A stretch of DNA of 64,000 bases from Romanomermis culicivorax. Its lineage: Eukaryota; Nematoda; Enoplea; Mermithida; Mermithidae. Positions 1-11,064 of this stretch are shown here, in pieces (the first letter of the stretch is position 1; each line of letters starts with the position of its first letter). Position numbers and translations under genes: made by a program. The notes under the pieces were generated by a model. It did not search any database. It was not told the DNA's origin and saw only the letters and a program-made list of their open reading frames with translations. The DNA is taken from NCBI GenBank assembly GCA_963922205.1, contig CAWUHX010000011.1, positions 1,539,749-1,603,748 on the forward strand, written 5' to 3'.

Positions 1-805
1 ACTTTTTTAATGACGATTTTTTAATGATTTTAATGCATATTCTGTTTGTAAAAAATTTTGACGCATATTCTGTATGTAAACGTTACGATAATGCATAATT
101 TCGTGTCCGGCGTAAATTATTTTTTAGGGTCTTTTTTCTCTTTCAGTATAAAAGCTCGTTAGCTAAAAAAACATGAAAATATATCATATCCTCAATTTTC
201 CTAATTATGTCATAAATTTGTAATAACATGTCTTATTGTGCTTAAACGACATTCACTCCCAGGAAGCATCAGTGGTCATTTCACGTAATTTAACTATACA
301 GAATCCTTTAGCGATCTCATAATTATTAAATTTTGCGAATGTACGCTTTTCGCATTTCGAAAATGATTAAACATCATCAAAATATGAAAATGACATAAGG
401 TGTTGAAGAATTTTGTTGCTTGCCTGGAGCCGCTCATCGATGAGACGAATGCCCCAGCTGGGCTGTAGCTCAACTACATATCTCATTCCCATTGCCATTA
501 AGGTTCTATAAGCCGTTTTTTCGGTTCATTTGGTTTTTGGCTTTTTTAACGATCAATCATTACTAAATAAAAGGTAACGAGAAATCAACAATGCAGACAG
601 TCGGAGACCTGAGACGATGATCAATCAGAGAAGCAAGAAATTTGAGATAAAATTCTCGAAGTGACATTATCTGTGATCATGTTTGCAAAAAATGTTAATC
701 GTGAATGAAGAAAAAATTATTGCTCAATCAGTAGTAACAGAAAGCTCGAATGTTTCCTGTATTAAAAGTAACGGGATTTTTTATGTTCGATTGCATCAGT
801 CAGAG
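1..805. other. AT-rich DNA without a recognised gene
   Basis: I see no gene, RNA gene or transposon end here. The short frames are not conserved-looking. The stretch lies 3' of the last sarcoglycan exon found, on that gene's strand, so it is probably intron or downstream DNA; no splice-flanked coding segment for the missing sarcoglycan C-terminus could be picked out. Confidence 0.5.
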
Positions 806-906
806 GTAACCACTAGTAATGTGCGACAAAAAGATTTCTATATCCGGATACCCGGATATATCCAGATAAATGTTGTTTGCAAAGAGGAAAAGAAGTCACG
901 TATTAA

Positions 907-1879
907 AAAGGTGAAACGGTTAACAGGAACCGAAACCGTTATTGATCGAAGAAAATTTTGGAACTTTTACCGGAACCGAATAATACTAAATTTTAGAACC
1001 GGAATATAATTCTTCAAAATATCGGTTTCTAAACGATTCTTATGATGGTAAAAAAGACTACTGCATAAACATAAAAAAGACTAATGCATAAAATAAAAAC
1101 AAATATGGCATTTTCATTCAACAGGCGCTATATATATACTTTTTGTTCAATGTGACATACAATTCAATGCAGAGGTCGATCAAGAAGGAGTACAATACAT
1201 TAAGATTTCATGGCATAGAGCAGAGCAAGTTTGCCCATCACATTAACAGAGGTAGAGATGAGTAATTAGTGGATAGTGTTTCATATGTGGGTGCCTGATA
1301 CAATTTTGTCTCATCTAAAAGCAAACGTGCATCCATCCGGAGACATAAGTTTGGCGATGATAATTGTGTCAAAGTAGTATGTACCTGGTTGAATCAAAAA
1401 CTTTTTAAAGGCATTTTTGTATGTTTTATCCTGTTGGCCTATTAGTAGATAGTCCGCAATGACTGTAACCAGGGCCCATATAGAAAAGAAAAGGTTTAAC
1501 GTCGAGCTCAAGGATAATCTCGAACAAAAAAGTAACCAGGCAAGTTTCAGCAGTTGCACTGACATGTCAATGATATCAAGTAATTGCTACAATCTCGATG
1601 TCCTCAGGATTATCCCCATCTCGAACTGTTGGGTTGAGATATTTTCTTAATTTTTTTTATTTCAAGTGTGGTCGGTAGTTGATCAATGAAACATATTAAT
1701 ATATATTGACATAATAATATATTATTGGACAATTCGACGTCCATAGATGTCGATATCTATACTTACTTCGTATAGGAACTGGAACCGTACGGTTCCCAAA
1801 TTTTAGAACCGGAACCGTTATCCTAAAAATCGAAGAACCGGAACCGATATTCTTTTAAATAAAGAACCGTTGCACCTCT
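907..1879. mobile_element. Nested hAT-type element, GAACC family
   Basis: The left tip AAAGGTGAAACGG (907) is the inverted counterpart of the right tip that reads AGAGGTGCAACGG on the minus strand (ending 1879). Both ends carry repeated GGAACCGG-type words (930-985 and 1770-1868). It interrupts the GATATCC element: the uninterrupted sequence is seen in inverted copy 2 near 38.45-38.49 kb, where the two flanks are continuous. Putative target duplications are CGTATTAA and AATATTAA (6 of 8). An 84-codon hydrophobic minus-strand frame at 1311-1565 matches no protein I recognise. Confidence 0.65.
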
Positions 1880-2486
1880 AATATTAAGTACACTGGATCA
1901 ACTACAATACTACATAATAATATTCAATAGGTGCAATAACTTTCCGTTTTATTTTATCGTTGACCGTGATTGTTATAAAAATATGTTACTTTTTTAAACT
2001 GCAATATCTCAAGAAGTACAATAGGAAAAGTATAGCTTTTTTATGTTTTTTCTTCTCGTTTTTGATGAGGAGTTTTTAGTAAAAAGTAAAAAAACTTTTC
2101 GGCGGATAGATGCTAGGAAATTAACCTGCTTTTACTACGCCACTCTAGAATTTCCGAAGATTCAGCTACATATTGAAGTTGAATCCGGATCTTGTATTTG
2201 TTCGGTCTGGATTTTACTCTGGAATCGTTGGATCCGACAGCTCCGGTAAAAACTGACTTTTACGAAGTTAGCGACTTTACAGGAAAAGTTACTCTTTAAC
2301 CACATTTTGGACTTCAATTGTCCAATGTTCTTTACATTTCAAAGTAAACAGAACTATATATAATCTTTTTTATACTTCTTAATCGAAGACGGACTGCATT
2401 AATCATTGTTAAAGTCGTTTACACAACGCTTTTACAGTATGATTCTTACTCTGTTTAAGATGCAAAATCTGATGTAACGTATATAG

Positions 2487-2968
2487 CAGGGCTTTTTTAG
2501 CACGGTGCTAATGACTGAAAAGGAGAAATTTTTGAGAGAAATTTGAAAAGAAAGTTAAGAATATCACAAAATTGTGATGAAAAATCAAAAATTGCTGTTT
2601 TCCCTAATAGTTCCAGATACAATGAAAAGATGAATAAACGTTCATCGAAACAAAATGCGAATTTAGCGAGTCCTAAAAGTATTACTGTCAAATTAACTAC
2701 TGAATATTTACTTGTTGGTCAACTAATCGAGTGCACGAGTTGAGAATAAATTGATTTGATTAGAATCAGATGAGAGTCATATTCACGAACTACTAAGCAT
2801 AATTTCACGAGTTAATACAATAAAAGCATGTTATCAGAATTGACAAACTCGCACATTAGTTATACACCAATTTGTAAACAACTGAATAATGCTAATGAAA
2901 TATTGAATAATGAAATAATATTTTTTCATTAGCACGAATGCTAATAGGACTCGTGCCAAAAAAACCTG
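2487..2968. mobile_element. CAGG-tipped hAT-like block with AGCAC/GTGCT words
   Basis: It runs from CAGGGCTTTTTTAGCACG (2487) to GTGCCAAAAAAACCTG (ending 2968), imperfect inverted tips. The same block is found inverted at 36326-36805 within the second GATATCC element, at the same position and with matching flanks (GTATATAG on one side, CAGYGAAY on the other). It was therefore present before those two copies separated and is an old component of the family. No convincing target duplication remains. Similar fragments lie near 5.58-5.71 kb and 54.25-54.28 kb. Confidence 0.5.
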
Positions 2969-3407
2969 CAGCGAATAGCATATGATACTCAAATAATTTG
3001 AACCTTTTGTTGTTTTGATGTTGAAACTTTGTGCAATAATGTAACACCTAACTTCTCAACAACCTTTATTCGTTTTTTGAACAGTGAAAATATCCGGATA
3101 TTTTTTCACATCCGGATATCCGTTTTCCAAAATATCCGTTCGGATATCCGGATATCCAACGCACATCACCAGTAACGACTGAGATCAGCGTCTAGAACTA
3201 CACAGTATATATCACCTCCAGATATGATCAATTTTTGACTTAAACGTTACCAATCCCGTTTCGGTTAAGATGCACGCCAGCTGTCACATACATCCTCCAA
3301 GCTAGAAAAAATCTAATAAGTTTTCCTTAACAAATCTGCATTCCAAACACTACATATGATTTTCCAGAGTAAAAACCTCCCATCTACGTTAGCTGATCGA
3401 AACTCAC

Positions 3408-3730
3408 TGTGGAGTCTTATAATCACGCCAATGTTGACCTTCGCGACAGCCGAAGAATATGATGCTCAACAGCAAAAGTAACATGAGCAAAACAGCTACG
3501 GGAATAGCCGCTACGACCACCCAATCCCAAAAATAGCTTCGCCGACGTCGAGTGAATTGCAAGGCACCGTCGCCATCTGTTTGTACGGCCGCGTCATCTT
3601 TAGCGAAATCAACATTTTGTAAAGCCGGCGATATCCGCACTTTTCGAAACTCTTCGTAACTGGAAATATTTTTAGCGCTCGTTTTTCTTTTGACACTAAG
3701 ATTTGACACTTTAAACTTGCACCAATTGAC
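3408..3730 (-). CDS. SGCA/SGCE-like: Alpha/epsilon-sarcoglycan-like, exon with membrane-proximal Cys and transmembrane segment
   Basis: This is the membrane-anchoring exon of a sarcoglycan, a muscle-type dystrophin-glycoprotein complex subunit at the plasma membrane. It has 323 nt (107 codons plus 2 nt). The acceptor TTTTTAG lies just before GTC at 3730; the donor GTGAGT follows at 3407-3402. It opens with VNWCKFKV, matching the conserved (I/V)DWC motif of alpha/epsilon sarcoglycans. A polar stretch and RRRR follow, then one hydrophobic helix of about 25 residues. After the helix comes FGCREGQHWRD, which matches the CCRREG...KRD membrane-exit motif of the family. Entry phase 0 agrees with the phase-0 donor of the exon ending at 9295. 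The rest of the cytoplasmic tail is not in the window. The assignment rests on motif order and phase; alpha versus epsilon cannot be decided. Confidence 0.85.
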
Positions 3731-3930
3731 CTAAAAATGCACTGATATGATTATTCAAATTTGCAGATAAAATTCCAGCGAGCAGTAATACCATTAGAGA
3801 CGTATGGGGAATCCGGACCCGATATTCTTGAAATTTCGGACCCGGACCCAATATTTTCAAAATTTTGGACCCGATACATCTCTAGTTTCTATTATACGAA
3901 GATATACACAAAAGTAAAAGTATGTCACAC

Positions 3931-4982
3931 CAGGCTTTTTTTGGTTTGAAAACCATTAGCCAAACGGCTCCTAGGCCTAAATTTTTTGGGACCAAATTAA
4001 AATCTTGGGAGCAAAAAATTTTAAATTGAAGAATATCGAAAAACGGGCTAGTAGCACACTGTAGAACGTACTAAATAATTAAATTATATAGATATTCAAT
4101 CAGTGGATACGAGTTTACAAAAATTGCTGTTCAGAATTCGATTTCCACCCAGGGTTTTCAGTTACATGCTTCTTTCTACATGTACAAACATCGTTCGAGA
4201 AATCTTTGTGCAAAGAAAATTTTTTATGCAAAAAACACGATACTTCGTTTATTTTTGTACGAACCTTCGTCCAAGTTAACACTTGAGTTCATTTGTTTCC
4301 GACTCCAAAGTATACGGTTTTGAAATTGCAGCTTCTGTTATATATGAATATATTTTTCCTATATCTTTCTGGCGCTGTGCAACAAATCTTTTTTCAGATT
4401 TTGACACTCTAAAATGTTGGAAAATCATTCAATCAACATACAAGGTTGGAAAACATGTATTATAACATTTTACAACCTATGTTCATACTTTCATAAGTTT
4501 GACAAATTCAAATTAAACTCGAAATTTATGAAAATCACATCCATTATGATCATGAATTAAGACTTAGCTCCATATTTAAAATAATAGTTACAAAAAAACA
4601 GAAAAATTAAGATTTTGATCACCAAAATTCTTTTGCATCAAATGCACCAAAATTCGTTTTTCCATGTCAATCCCCCGTATTTTTTCCCTTGTCGAAAATT
4701 TTCTTTCCTAGAAAGTTTAACTTGTAGAAAAACAGTGAATAGACTAATTTGAAAAATTATATAATGAGATCCGGCGCGAAGCGCCGGAAAATTTTCGATG
4801 TTTTATGATTTTGGAGCCCGTAAAACACTTACTTAAGATCTAAAATTGAATGAAAATAACTACAGTTCACCAAAATATGAATGAATAAGTCAAAATTTTA
4901 GGATCCATCTGTACATAAAATTTTAGGAACAATTTCCAAACTTTTAGGGGCCCAGGCCCCTGAAATGACTAAAAAAAGCCTG
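3931..4982. mobile_element. hAT-type element with CAGGCTTTTTTT tips
   Basis: Inverted tips CAGGCTTTTTTTGG (3931) and CTAAAAAAAGCCTG (ending 4982) are flanked by a perfect 8-bp duplication TGTCACAC (3923-3930, 4983-4990). Near the tips are AGCCAAACGGCT and GGGCCCAGGCCCC-type inverted words. The element is 1052 bp, carries the GC hairpin at 4771-4787 and has no open reading frame of note. It is nested in the GGACCC element and is therefore younger. Confidence 0.88.
4771..4787 (+). repeat. GC hairpin module
   Basis: Perfect 7-bp stem CCGGCGC with GAA loop, followed by GAAAATTTT. It lies inside the 3931-4982 element, in otherwise very AT-rich sequence. Confidence 0.9.
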
Positions 4983-5339
4983 TGTCACACAGATTGGCGT
5001 TTTGAAAATTATAATGGACCCGGACCCGAAATTACCAGACTATTTTGCTGGACCCGAACCCGATACATCTCTAAATACCATGAACAATAAGCAGAAATTG
5101 CTGAATTAATTACTCTAATTTATAGAAGGTCAAAGCTTTTTCAAAGTGTTTTCACGATCACAGTAAACTTCCAATTCTGAAAATACATTTTTAGATTACC
5201 ACCGAGGAAAACGCAGACAAAAGGGTGTATTTCTGCACTTGATGAATTTCAAATGTTTCAGCAGTTTCGAGACATTCATTGCTTTTGAAATAAATCAACG
5301 CTCTAGTCCTTTACTTCTAAAATTGTTCAACTTTGATCG

Positions 5340-6639
5340 ATCAAACATGATCCGTCAAAAGCGCAATAAAAAACCTTGATGGATCCGCTAAACCAATTTT
5401 TTTTGGATCCGGATCCGATCGGGATCCGCTGACCCAATTTTTTTTGGATCCGGATCTGATCCTTACAGTAGTGTCCTGGAGTTTAGAACCAAAGCTGATT
5501 CAGATTCCAGCACCAGTCTTCACTAAGAAAAAGTCATGAAGAGAATTAGAATGTTGACAAAGTAGTTATTTGTGGTAACACCGATTCTTGATTTTTCACC
5601 ACAATTTGGTGATATCTTTCATTTAACTTCTCCTCGAGAATTTTTCAAAAATTCTTTTCTTTCAGTCATTAGCACATGTTCTAACATAAAAAAATTTCCA
5701 TCAGTACGGCTCTAGTTCCATTAGCACCCTGTTGAAAAAATCTGGTATCACCCTTCAAACGATTTCTGGTAGGATCATAAATTTGACCTGCACCACTGAA
5801 TAATTGTTTAGTGAAGATAATCGTGGCTAATACAGACAAAAATCTTTCGATCATCAATTACAGGTTCAGCAGCAATGTTTAATTCGGGTGGTGAAATTCT
5901 TTTTATCTTCTTGGTATATATTTTGATTCCCTGTCAATCCTAAAAATTAGTATATATTAATAAAGAGACAATACAAAACAAAAATACTTTGTTCATTTAT
6001 TTTATATCCTCTGGTTTAATTTGATCTTCCTCTTTCTCACTGCTGCCAGCTATAAAGTCATTGAATGAATCAATTTCATGCTTATTTTCAGTCTTTTGCA
6101 TTTTAGCTGGCGTTGAAATTATGATCTGACTTTAATCATTGAGATTACTAAGGTTTTTAATGCGTCAACTATATCTGACATTGTTCCAGGTTTTTCGAAA
6201 AATTTGTCATTCTACCAGGGATCAATAAAAGTAGCAATCATAAATTCTTTATTAAAACTGAAAATGTATTCTCAAATTATATAATGTTGTTTATTTCTGA
6301 ATTATCCTATCGTTCCGAGCTTTCCTAATCTGAGAACAATGTTCACCTATAAAGCTTCAACAAAGGGACTGATTCCTCTATTGTCTAAATTTCTGAACGT
6401 AAATATCACCAACAATTTGACACAGTAGAAATATAAATTCATAGAACTTAATTTTAGATTAATTAAACGCAATAATACATAATTATTCATGAGCATATAC
6501 ACATATATATGATACAATATAAGATTCGGATCCGATCCGGATCCGGTCAGATTTTTCATTCAAGATCCGGATCCGTCGATGCAAATTTTTTCGGATCCGG
6601 ATCCGCTATCGTCAAAAAACTCGATTCGGCCCATCCCTA
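5340..6639. mobile_element. hAT-like element, GGATCC family
   Basis: GGATCCGGATCC-type words cluster at 5379-5462 and again at 6525-6606. The right tip TTCGGCCCATCCCTA ends at 6639, the inverse of the TAGGGATGGGCCGAA tips common in hAT elements. The matching left tip is not intact, so the start is approximate and no target duplication can be given. The interior (about 5580-5710) resembles the CAGG/AGCAC block at 36.7-36.8 kb. No transposase is seen. Confidence 0.6.
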
Positions 6640-6670
6640 GTACCTATCACGATATTACATTGACGAAATC

Positions 6671-7633
6671 GGGATACGGACAATTCGCCCCCACTGCAGT
6701 TCGCCTCCAGTAATTCACTGTTTTTTTGATTAAAAAAATCAGATTTGAAAATGATTCCACTAGGTTGTTAGCAGTTATATAATACAAATTTCTACACATC
6801 CATACGCAAAAACTATTATAGATTTTCCCCAGCCGAAATAGCCTGTTTAATTCACGAACTCTGCATGTAGAGTGCAAGTATTATGTACAAGAAGAAAGAG
6901 ACCTACAGCAATGTTCCAAATAAAGGTCCACAAACAAATTTCTTTAGAATTTCATCTGAATAAAAGATTTTTTTTTCTTGCAGTCAGTACTAAGTCAGAA
7001 GCCTTTTTCTAGCTTTTTATGAAAGTAGGCCTTTTTTACGCGTACAGTCAGCAATATAGGCGTTTGAACAGCAGTTCCCTGGCATTAGTGACCGGTTATT
7101 TTTTCCACTTGGCACAAAATGTGTGGCGTTCCAATCCCCAGTAACCATGCCAAACTTTAGTCTAATAACGTGAATAACCTGGAGAATTTATACAGAATTT
7201 ATGTGTAACACGGATATCATAAGCAGCCTTGCCAGTCATTTATACTTTCTCCTATCTGCATTTGTTCTTAATTCTCCTCCATAAATCTCGACAAAAAAGC
7301 TACAAGAAATGAAGCCCGAACAAGAAAAATATGTATGAAACCAGAAAGGAAAAGGAAAAAGATAATGTGAAAAAAATTAAAAAGGAAAACAGAAGAGACA
7401 GGGCGAAGTGAGAAAGCATCCTTTCATCTCCGTTAAGCTTCACGCCTGGAAATGTATTACACAACGAAGCATTTATTTGCTTTTAAATCTAAAACATAAG
7501 TAAAATACAAGTATCACGGGCGAATTACCGAGGACAAATTACTGAAGGGGGCGGGGCGAATTTCTCAGGGACAAAGTTTCGGGGGGGTGGAGCGAACTAC
7601 ACTAGGGGGCTGGGGGTGAATTGTCCTGGAAAC
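6671..7633. mobile_element. MITE with 9-bp target duplication (Mutator-like candidate)
   Basis: The perfect 9-bp direct repeat GACGAAATC flanks the element at 6662-6670 and 7634-7642. Inside it, GGACAATTCGCCCCCA near the left end is the inverse of TGGGGGTGAATTGTCC near the right end. The outermost 6-7 bp match poorly. The right end carries a run of GGGGC/GCGAA words (7515-7625). A 9-bp duplication is typical of Mutator-like transposons, and this window also contains a MULE (59.3-62.3 kb), but the two ends are not alike. It is 963 bp with no plausible gene. Confidence 0.65.
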
Positions 7634-7642
7634 GACGAAATC

Positions 7643-8530
7643 AGAGTTATCCAGACCAGGATTTGTAATAAACGTATAAAATTAAATATATAAGCGCTAC
7701 ATTATTAATAGATACTAATAATTTTACCTTGGTGTTTACGCTTCAGCACGTTAAAATAGTCGAATTATATGATCTTAATGGTTGGCCGATATCAGATAAA
7801 ATTTGTTAGCGCAAAAACTGAGACTCAAAGTGAAAAGTGCTTGAGAAATTTTGTCAGAGAATCGATAAAAATCGCCGAACAAAATGCCCATTCTAAAGAT
7901 TTTTGAATATCATCTAGTAGACTTGAGTCAGATCAAAAACTCGAAAGGATCTATGCAACGTTCACCTTGAACTTTATTTTGGTTCGATACAATCAATAAC
8001 TTTCAATTCACTTGTGTTTTATAAAATGCTTGTAAGCTGAATAAATGAAAGTTATTGATGCTGTCATGAAAATAGCTTATGCAAGGCTTTATTGCAGAAT
8101 TTTCTGCTCAAAATATTGTTAAATGTCAGCTGAGTATGCCAAAAAATTCTAGTCTTACCTTTAAAACTATCGGATAGTTACTTGCTTTCCAGTTTCACTA
8201 TTTAGAAGCGTAAAAAAACGGTATATATTTTGTTTTTCACACAAATTCTAAATTAACGACAGCCGAAATAATCTGATGACGAACAGCAACTTTTCAACCA
8301 TATAACCCTTAAAACGATTGGTAGTCGCGTCATAAATTAGTGCAGCAAAACCGAAGCTGACTCACTGCAGGCGCGGACAAAAAATTGTTGAGCGATTAAT
8401 GACAAACCCGGGAGTGAACATTGATTTTGACGCCTCTGGGTTGATGGATCCTCCTCGGTTGAATTAAGATCTAACTGATTTTGAAAGTTCGATTTCGGAC
8501 AAAAAAATTTAACGCATCCGAATCTGATAA
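7643..8530. other. Intronic AT-rich DNA, nothing recognised
   Basis: No gene, RNA gene or transposon tip could be supported. It lies between two sarcoglycan exons on the minus strand and is presumed intron. Confidence 0.5.
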
Positions 8531-8859
8531 GACATGCACGGCAGGAATTTTCCAAAAGGTAGGGTCCACAGATTTTTCATCGAGGGGTTGTTGGTGAATG
8601 AGCAATAAAACGAAAAACAGAGCCCCACATACGTGCACATAGGGGAGTAAACCTCCTTACGCAGACCCTGGACACCCCCTGACCCGAAAACAATCCCCAA
8701 ACACCCCAGTAAAATTTTTTCAAAACAATTTTTTAAATGATTGTTCTGCATATTTTGTATGAAAAACATGCTTGTGGAACTTTCGTTTTTTTGCTCACCC
8801 AACCCTCTCGATAAAAAATCCAAGGACCCTCCCCCTGGAAAATTCTTGCCGTGCATGTC
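8531..8859. mobile_element. Fold-back MITE with GACATGCACGG tips
   Basis: The 23-bp arms at 8531-8553 and 8837-8859 are inverted complements differing at about one position. They begin GACATGCACGGCA and end in GAATTTTCC. The G-rich/C-rich interior makes the long minus-strand frame at 8509-8856 read like a protein, but it is MITE sequence. No target duplication is visible. The GCACGGC word recalls the GTGCGCA tips of the 42328-43311 and 43856-46799 elements. Confidence 0.6.
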
Positions 8860-9060
8860 TGACTATACACCCATATTTTTCAAATACGCATAAAAAATAA
8901 TTAAAAACTGTCTTCAAAAAAAGTTCAGAAAGATGTTTAACGATTTTTCCCCGCAAGCCTTTACACATTCTGTATGGATCTGATGCAGTAAAAATGTGGA
9001 TTAATCTCATCCCTTGTTCGCTTTCATATCTTTTCGATTTTATGAAAACATGTATATTAC

Positions 9061-9073
9061 GGCGCGAAACGCC
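9061..9073 (+). repeat. GC hairpin module, degenerate
   Basis: GGCG stem, CGAAA loop, CGCC, followed by AAAAAATATAT. It is a weakened member of the dispersed hairpin family and stands outside any element I could delimit. Confidence 0.5.
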
Positions 9074-9294
9074 AAAAAATATATATTTTTGATCATTTTT
9101 TGTTCAAATAGTATGACCATTTTCTATAAAAAAATTGCATTTTTTAGTTTTTTCGTCCAAGAGCATATTATTTCAGCTCATTTCAGCCATACGATTAGAA
9201 AATCTTGGTAGTCATTATATAGCTAGTCATATGTTCGACGATTTTTGGTTGTGGTTCTACGGTTAATGTATGTACTCTTATAAATTGAATATAC

Positions 9295-9617
9295 CTTAAA
9301 CTTCGGCCTGAAATGCCTATCTAGAGGCACAATTTGATTTCTTTTACACTCGTTCGGCTGTCGAGCCAACCCCTTGGCTAATAACGAAACTTCCCGAGAA
9401 AACCCGCCGTGTTTCTGTGTGCCGACGTCGATCAAAACGCCAGATCCCGACGCCTCGTCTATCGGTTTCATTCCGTCGAAAAACGGTCTCGTCCTGCGAA
9501 ACGCGTGTGATAACGATGATCGTAACTCCGACAACAAATGCGGATGCAGGACTAATTGCCACAAATCATAGTCGGTGATCGCCAATTGTGCCACTTGTGT
9601 CGCTGTCGACGATCGGC
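9295..9617 (-). CDS. SGCA/SGCE-like: Alpha/epsilon-sarcoglycan-like, large extracellular exon
   Basis: 323 nt (2 nt plus 107 codons). The acceptor TTTTTTTCAG ends at 9618 and the donor GTATAT starts at 9294, directly after AAG. The peptide carries the region that in alpha/epsilon sarcoglycan follows the cadherin-like domain. TQVAQLAITDYDL corresponds to the YQAEF..... block, an amphipathic stretch follows, then IDVGTQ at the VGVYIKVG-like position, NECKRNQ with a conserved Cys, and FRPKFK. Spliced to the next exon this gives FRPKFK-VNWCKFKV, matching FRTQFYIDWCKISLV of the human epsilon protein. Entry needs one base from the preceding, unfound exon. It is extracellular. Local GC content is higher than in the surrounding intron, as expected for a real exon. 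Confidence 0.82.
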
Positions 9618-9757
9618 CTGAAAAAAATATGGGAAAGTAGTTGTAGATATGAAAAGAGTAACATGAAACTTTGAAATATATGCATGCAGTGAAAAATGAG
9701 ATTTCCATCATAACAAGCAGAACTAATCCATAGAAAAGAATTGAGAAAACATGAAGT

Positions 9758-9921
9758 CAGGCCTGTAGGCAGGAGGCTTGGGGGGCCATGTCCTCCGGAA
9801 ATGTTTCGAGTGTTAATTTTTTTTCTTCAAGAAAAACTCAAGTCAGGAAAGTTAATTTTACAGTAAATTGAGCCAAAAAAATTTGTGCCCCGCCCGAAAA
9901 AAATTCCTGGCTGCAGGCTTG
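9758..9921. mobile_element. Small hAT-type MITE (CARGCCTGYAG tips)
   Basis: Left tip CAGGCCTGTAGGCAGG and right tip CCTGGCTGCAGGCTTG are imperfect inverted repeats. Flanks CATGAAGT (9750-9757) and CATGCAGT (9922-9929) agree at 7 of 8 positions. It is 164 bp and non-coding, with an internal poly-T tract and a GCCCCGCCC patch. It sits 132 bp upstream (in gene orientation) of the 9295-9617 exon. Confidence 0.7.
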
Positions 9922-10192
9922 CATGCAGTGTTTAACCCGTTAGATTATGAACACAAACTGTTAGGGAAATCCGAATCAAAAAACCGTAAGCTCACTGTCA
10001 CGATGAACATTTATGTTCAATTTTCTCTGTACGATGTCATATGTTAATTTGTTCCTGGCTACAATCTATGCATAAAATAAAATATAGTATTAAGAGGTGA
10101 TAAATGGAAGATCTCCATCTTGAAGAAATTCTCAAAGACATAACATGTTTATTCGTTAAAAATAGATTCAGAAATGAAGAATAGATATACCA

Positions 10193-10352
10193 TAGGGATG
10201 GACCGGATGCATTTTTTTGACGACAACAGATCCAAATCCAAAAAATTTGGTTCAGCGGAACCGGATGTAAGAAAATTGGATTCGGCGAATCTGGATCCAA
10301 AAATTTAGGCGGATATCCGCGAATCGGGATTGGGATACTCGGCCCATCCCTA
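10193..10352. mobile_element. hAT-type MITE with TAGGGATGG tips
   Basis: TAGGGATGGACCGGATG (10193) and CTCGGCCCATCCCTA (ending 10352) are inverted tips. GGATCCA- and GGATTCGG-type words fill the interior. Flanks ATATACCA and ATGTACAG match at only 5 of 8, so the target duplication is doubtful. It is 160 bp. Confidence 0.65.
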
Positions 10353-10844
10353 ATGTACAGTAACTTCTGATGAAGTCGTTCCCTGTGAATGTGTATACTA
10401 ATCTTTTTCAAATTTCTCTGAGGCTCTTTATTACTGCACTGCATAACCATAGATGCTGTGACTAGCCGTTAATTGATTATACATTCTCTCAATTATTCTA
10501 CAAGTACTATAAATGTACATCCCGTTTCATATTAAGAGCTAAGTTTTCCCACTTGACTCGCATAACATTTTCTCCAAAATCAGCTACGCAATACACTTTC
10601 GATCAAGTGGTCAAAAAAATTGACTAACCCACAGAGCAATCATTATTCAAAAAAGAGTATCTATTGACTCATTTATTTAAATTGACATATCCAGTATAAC
10701 ACTTCTCGAAATCTGGGGTGTCAATAAATCATTTTTCTCCGATATCAGCTGACCATAAGTCAATTTTTCCATAAGTAGGTAGTGTTTTTTGCACGATCCT
10801 TTTTGTACAGTACAAAAAATGCTAATCACGTTTTGCACGCCAGC

Positions 10845-11056
10845 CATACCTGTAAATGGAGGGGGTTAGTCGATCTTAGTCGATCGGACCCTATACCCAA
10901 ATGTCGAAACTCCCCCAGCTCGGAGAAATTTGAAAAAATAAGCTTTTTTGGCCTTTTGGGGAAAATTTTCGAAATTTTTCGAGGTTTTTGGGAGCTTCAT
11001 ACTTTTAAAAATATTCGAACCCCCCACTGCAACTGGCCGAACATCTTACAGGTATG
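10845..11056. mobile_element. hAT-type MITE, CATACCTGTA family, copy 1
   Basis: Inverted tips CATACCTGTAA and TTACAGGTATG are flanked by ACGCCAGC (10837-10844) and ACGCCAAA (11057-11064), 6 of 8. The interior resembles the copies at 22473, 55332 and 58479 (a GTACCCAAA-like segment, then TTTTTTGGCCTTTT, then CTGGCCGA), but the long G/C runs of those copies are mostly eroded here. Confidence 0.75.
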
Positions 11057-11064
11057 ACGCCAAA

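Larger units (their letters stand above)
814..3171. mobile_element. Non-autonomous hAT-type element, GATATCC family, copy 1
   Basis: The tips are inverted: TAGTAATGTGCG at 814 and, on the other strand, TGGTGATGTGCG ending at 3171. The flanking 8-bp target duplications are GTAACCAC (806-813) and GTAACGAC (3172-3179), 7 of 8 identical. Just inside the tips are arrays of GATATCCGG-type words (about 836-872 and 3090-3158). A second copy lies in inverted orientation at 36020-38598. This copy carries a nested GAACC-word element and an older CAGG-type block. No transposase is visible, so it would need one supplied in trans. An 8-bp duplication plus TAG-GATG tips fit the hAT superfamily; that assignment is inference. 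Confidence 0.8.
3795..5073. mobile_element. hAT-type element, GGACCC family, interrupted by a second element
   Basis: The left tip TAGAGACGTATGGGG (3795) is the inverse of the right tip CGATACATCTCTA (ending 5073). The perfect 8-bp target duplication AATACCAT occupies 3787-3794 and 5074-5081. GGACCCGGACCC words lie inside both ends. A further copy of the tip sequence, with GGACCCG words, sits at about 3861-3886. The element is split by the insertion at 3931-4982. No coding capacity is seen. Confidence 0.85.

Noticed and set aside
683-1009. 108-codon plus-strand frame
   Set aside because: It crosses the GATATCC and GAACC transposon tips; its Arg/Asn-rich end is a translation of GGAACCG words.
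1311-1565. 84-codon minus-strand hydrophobic frame resembling a small membrane protein
   Set aside because: It lies wholly inside the GAACC transposon, has no homologue I recognise, and hydrophobic frames arise easily from T-rich DNA.
8337-9010. Overlapping minus-strand frames that look protein-like
   Set aside because: They read through the fold-back MITE at 8531-8859 and its G/C-rich interior.
10037-10450. 137-codon minus-strand frame near the expected missing sarcoglycan exon
   Set aside because: Most of it translates the TAGGGATGG MITE. Only 10399-10438 is a weak exon candidate, kept as an unresolved finding and not a feature.
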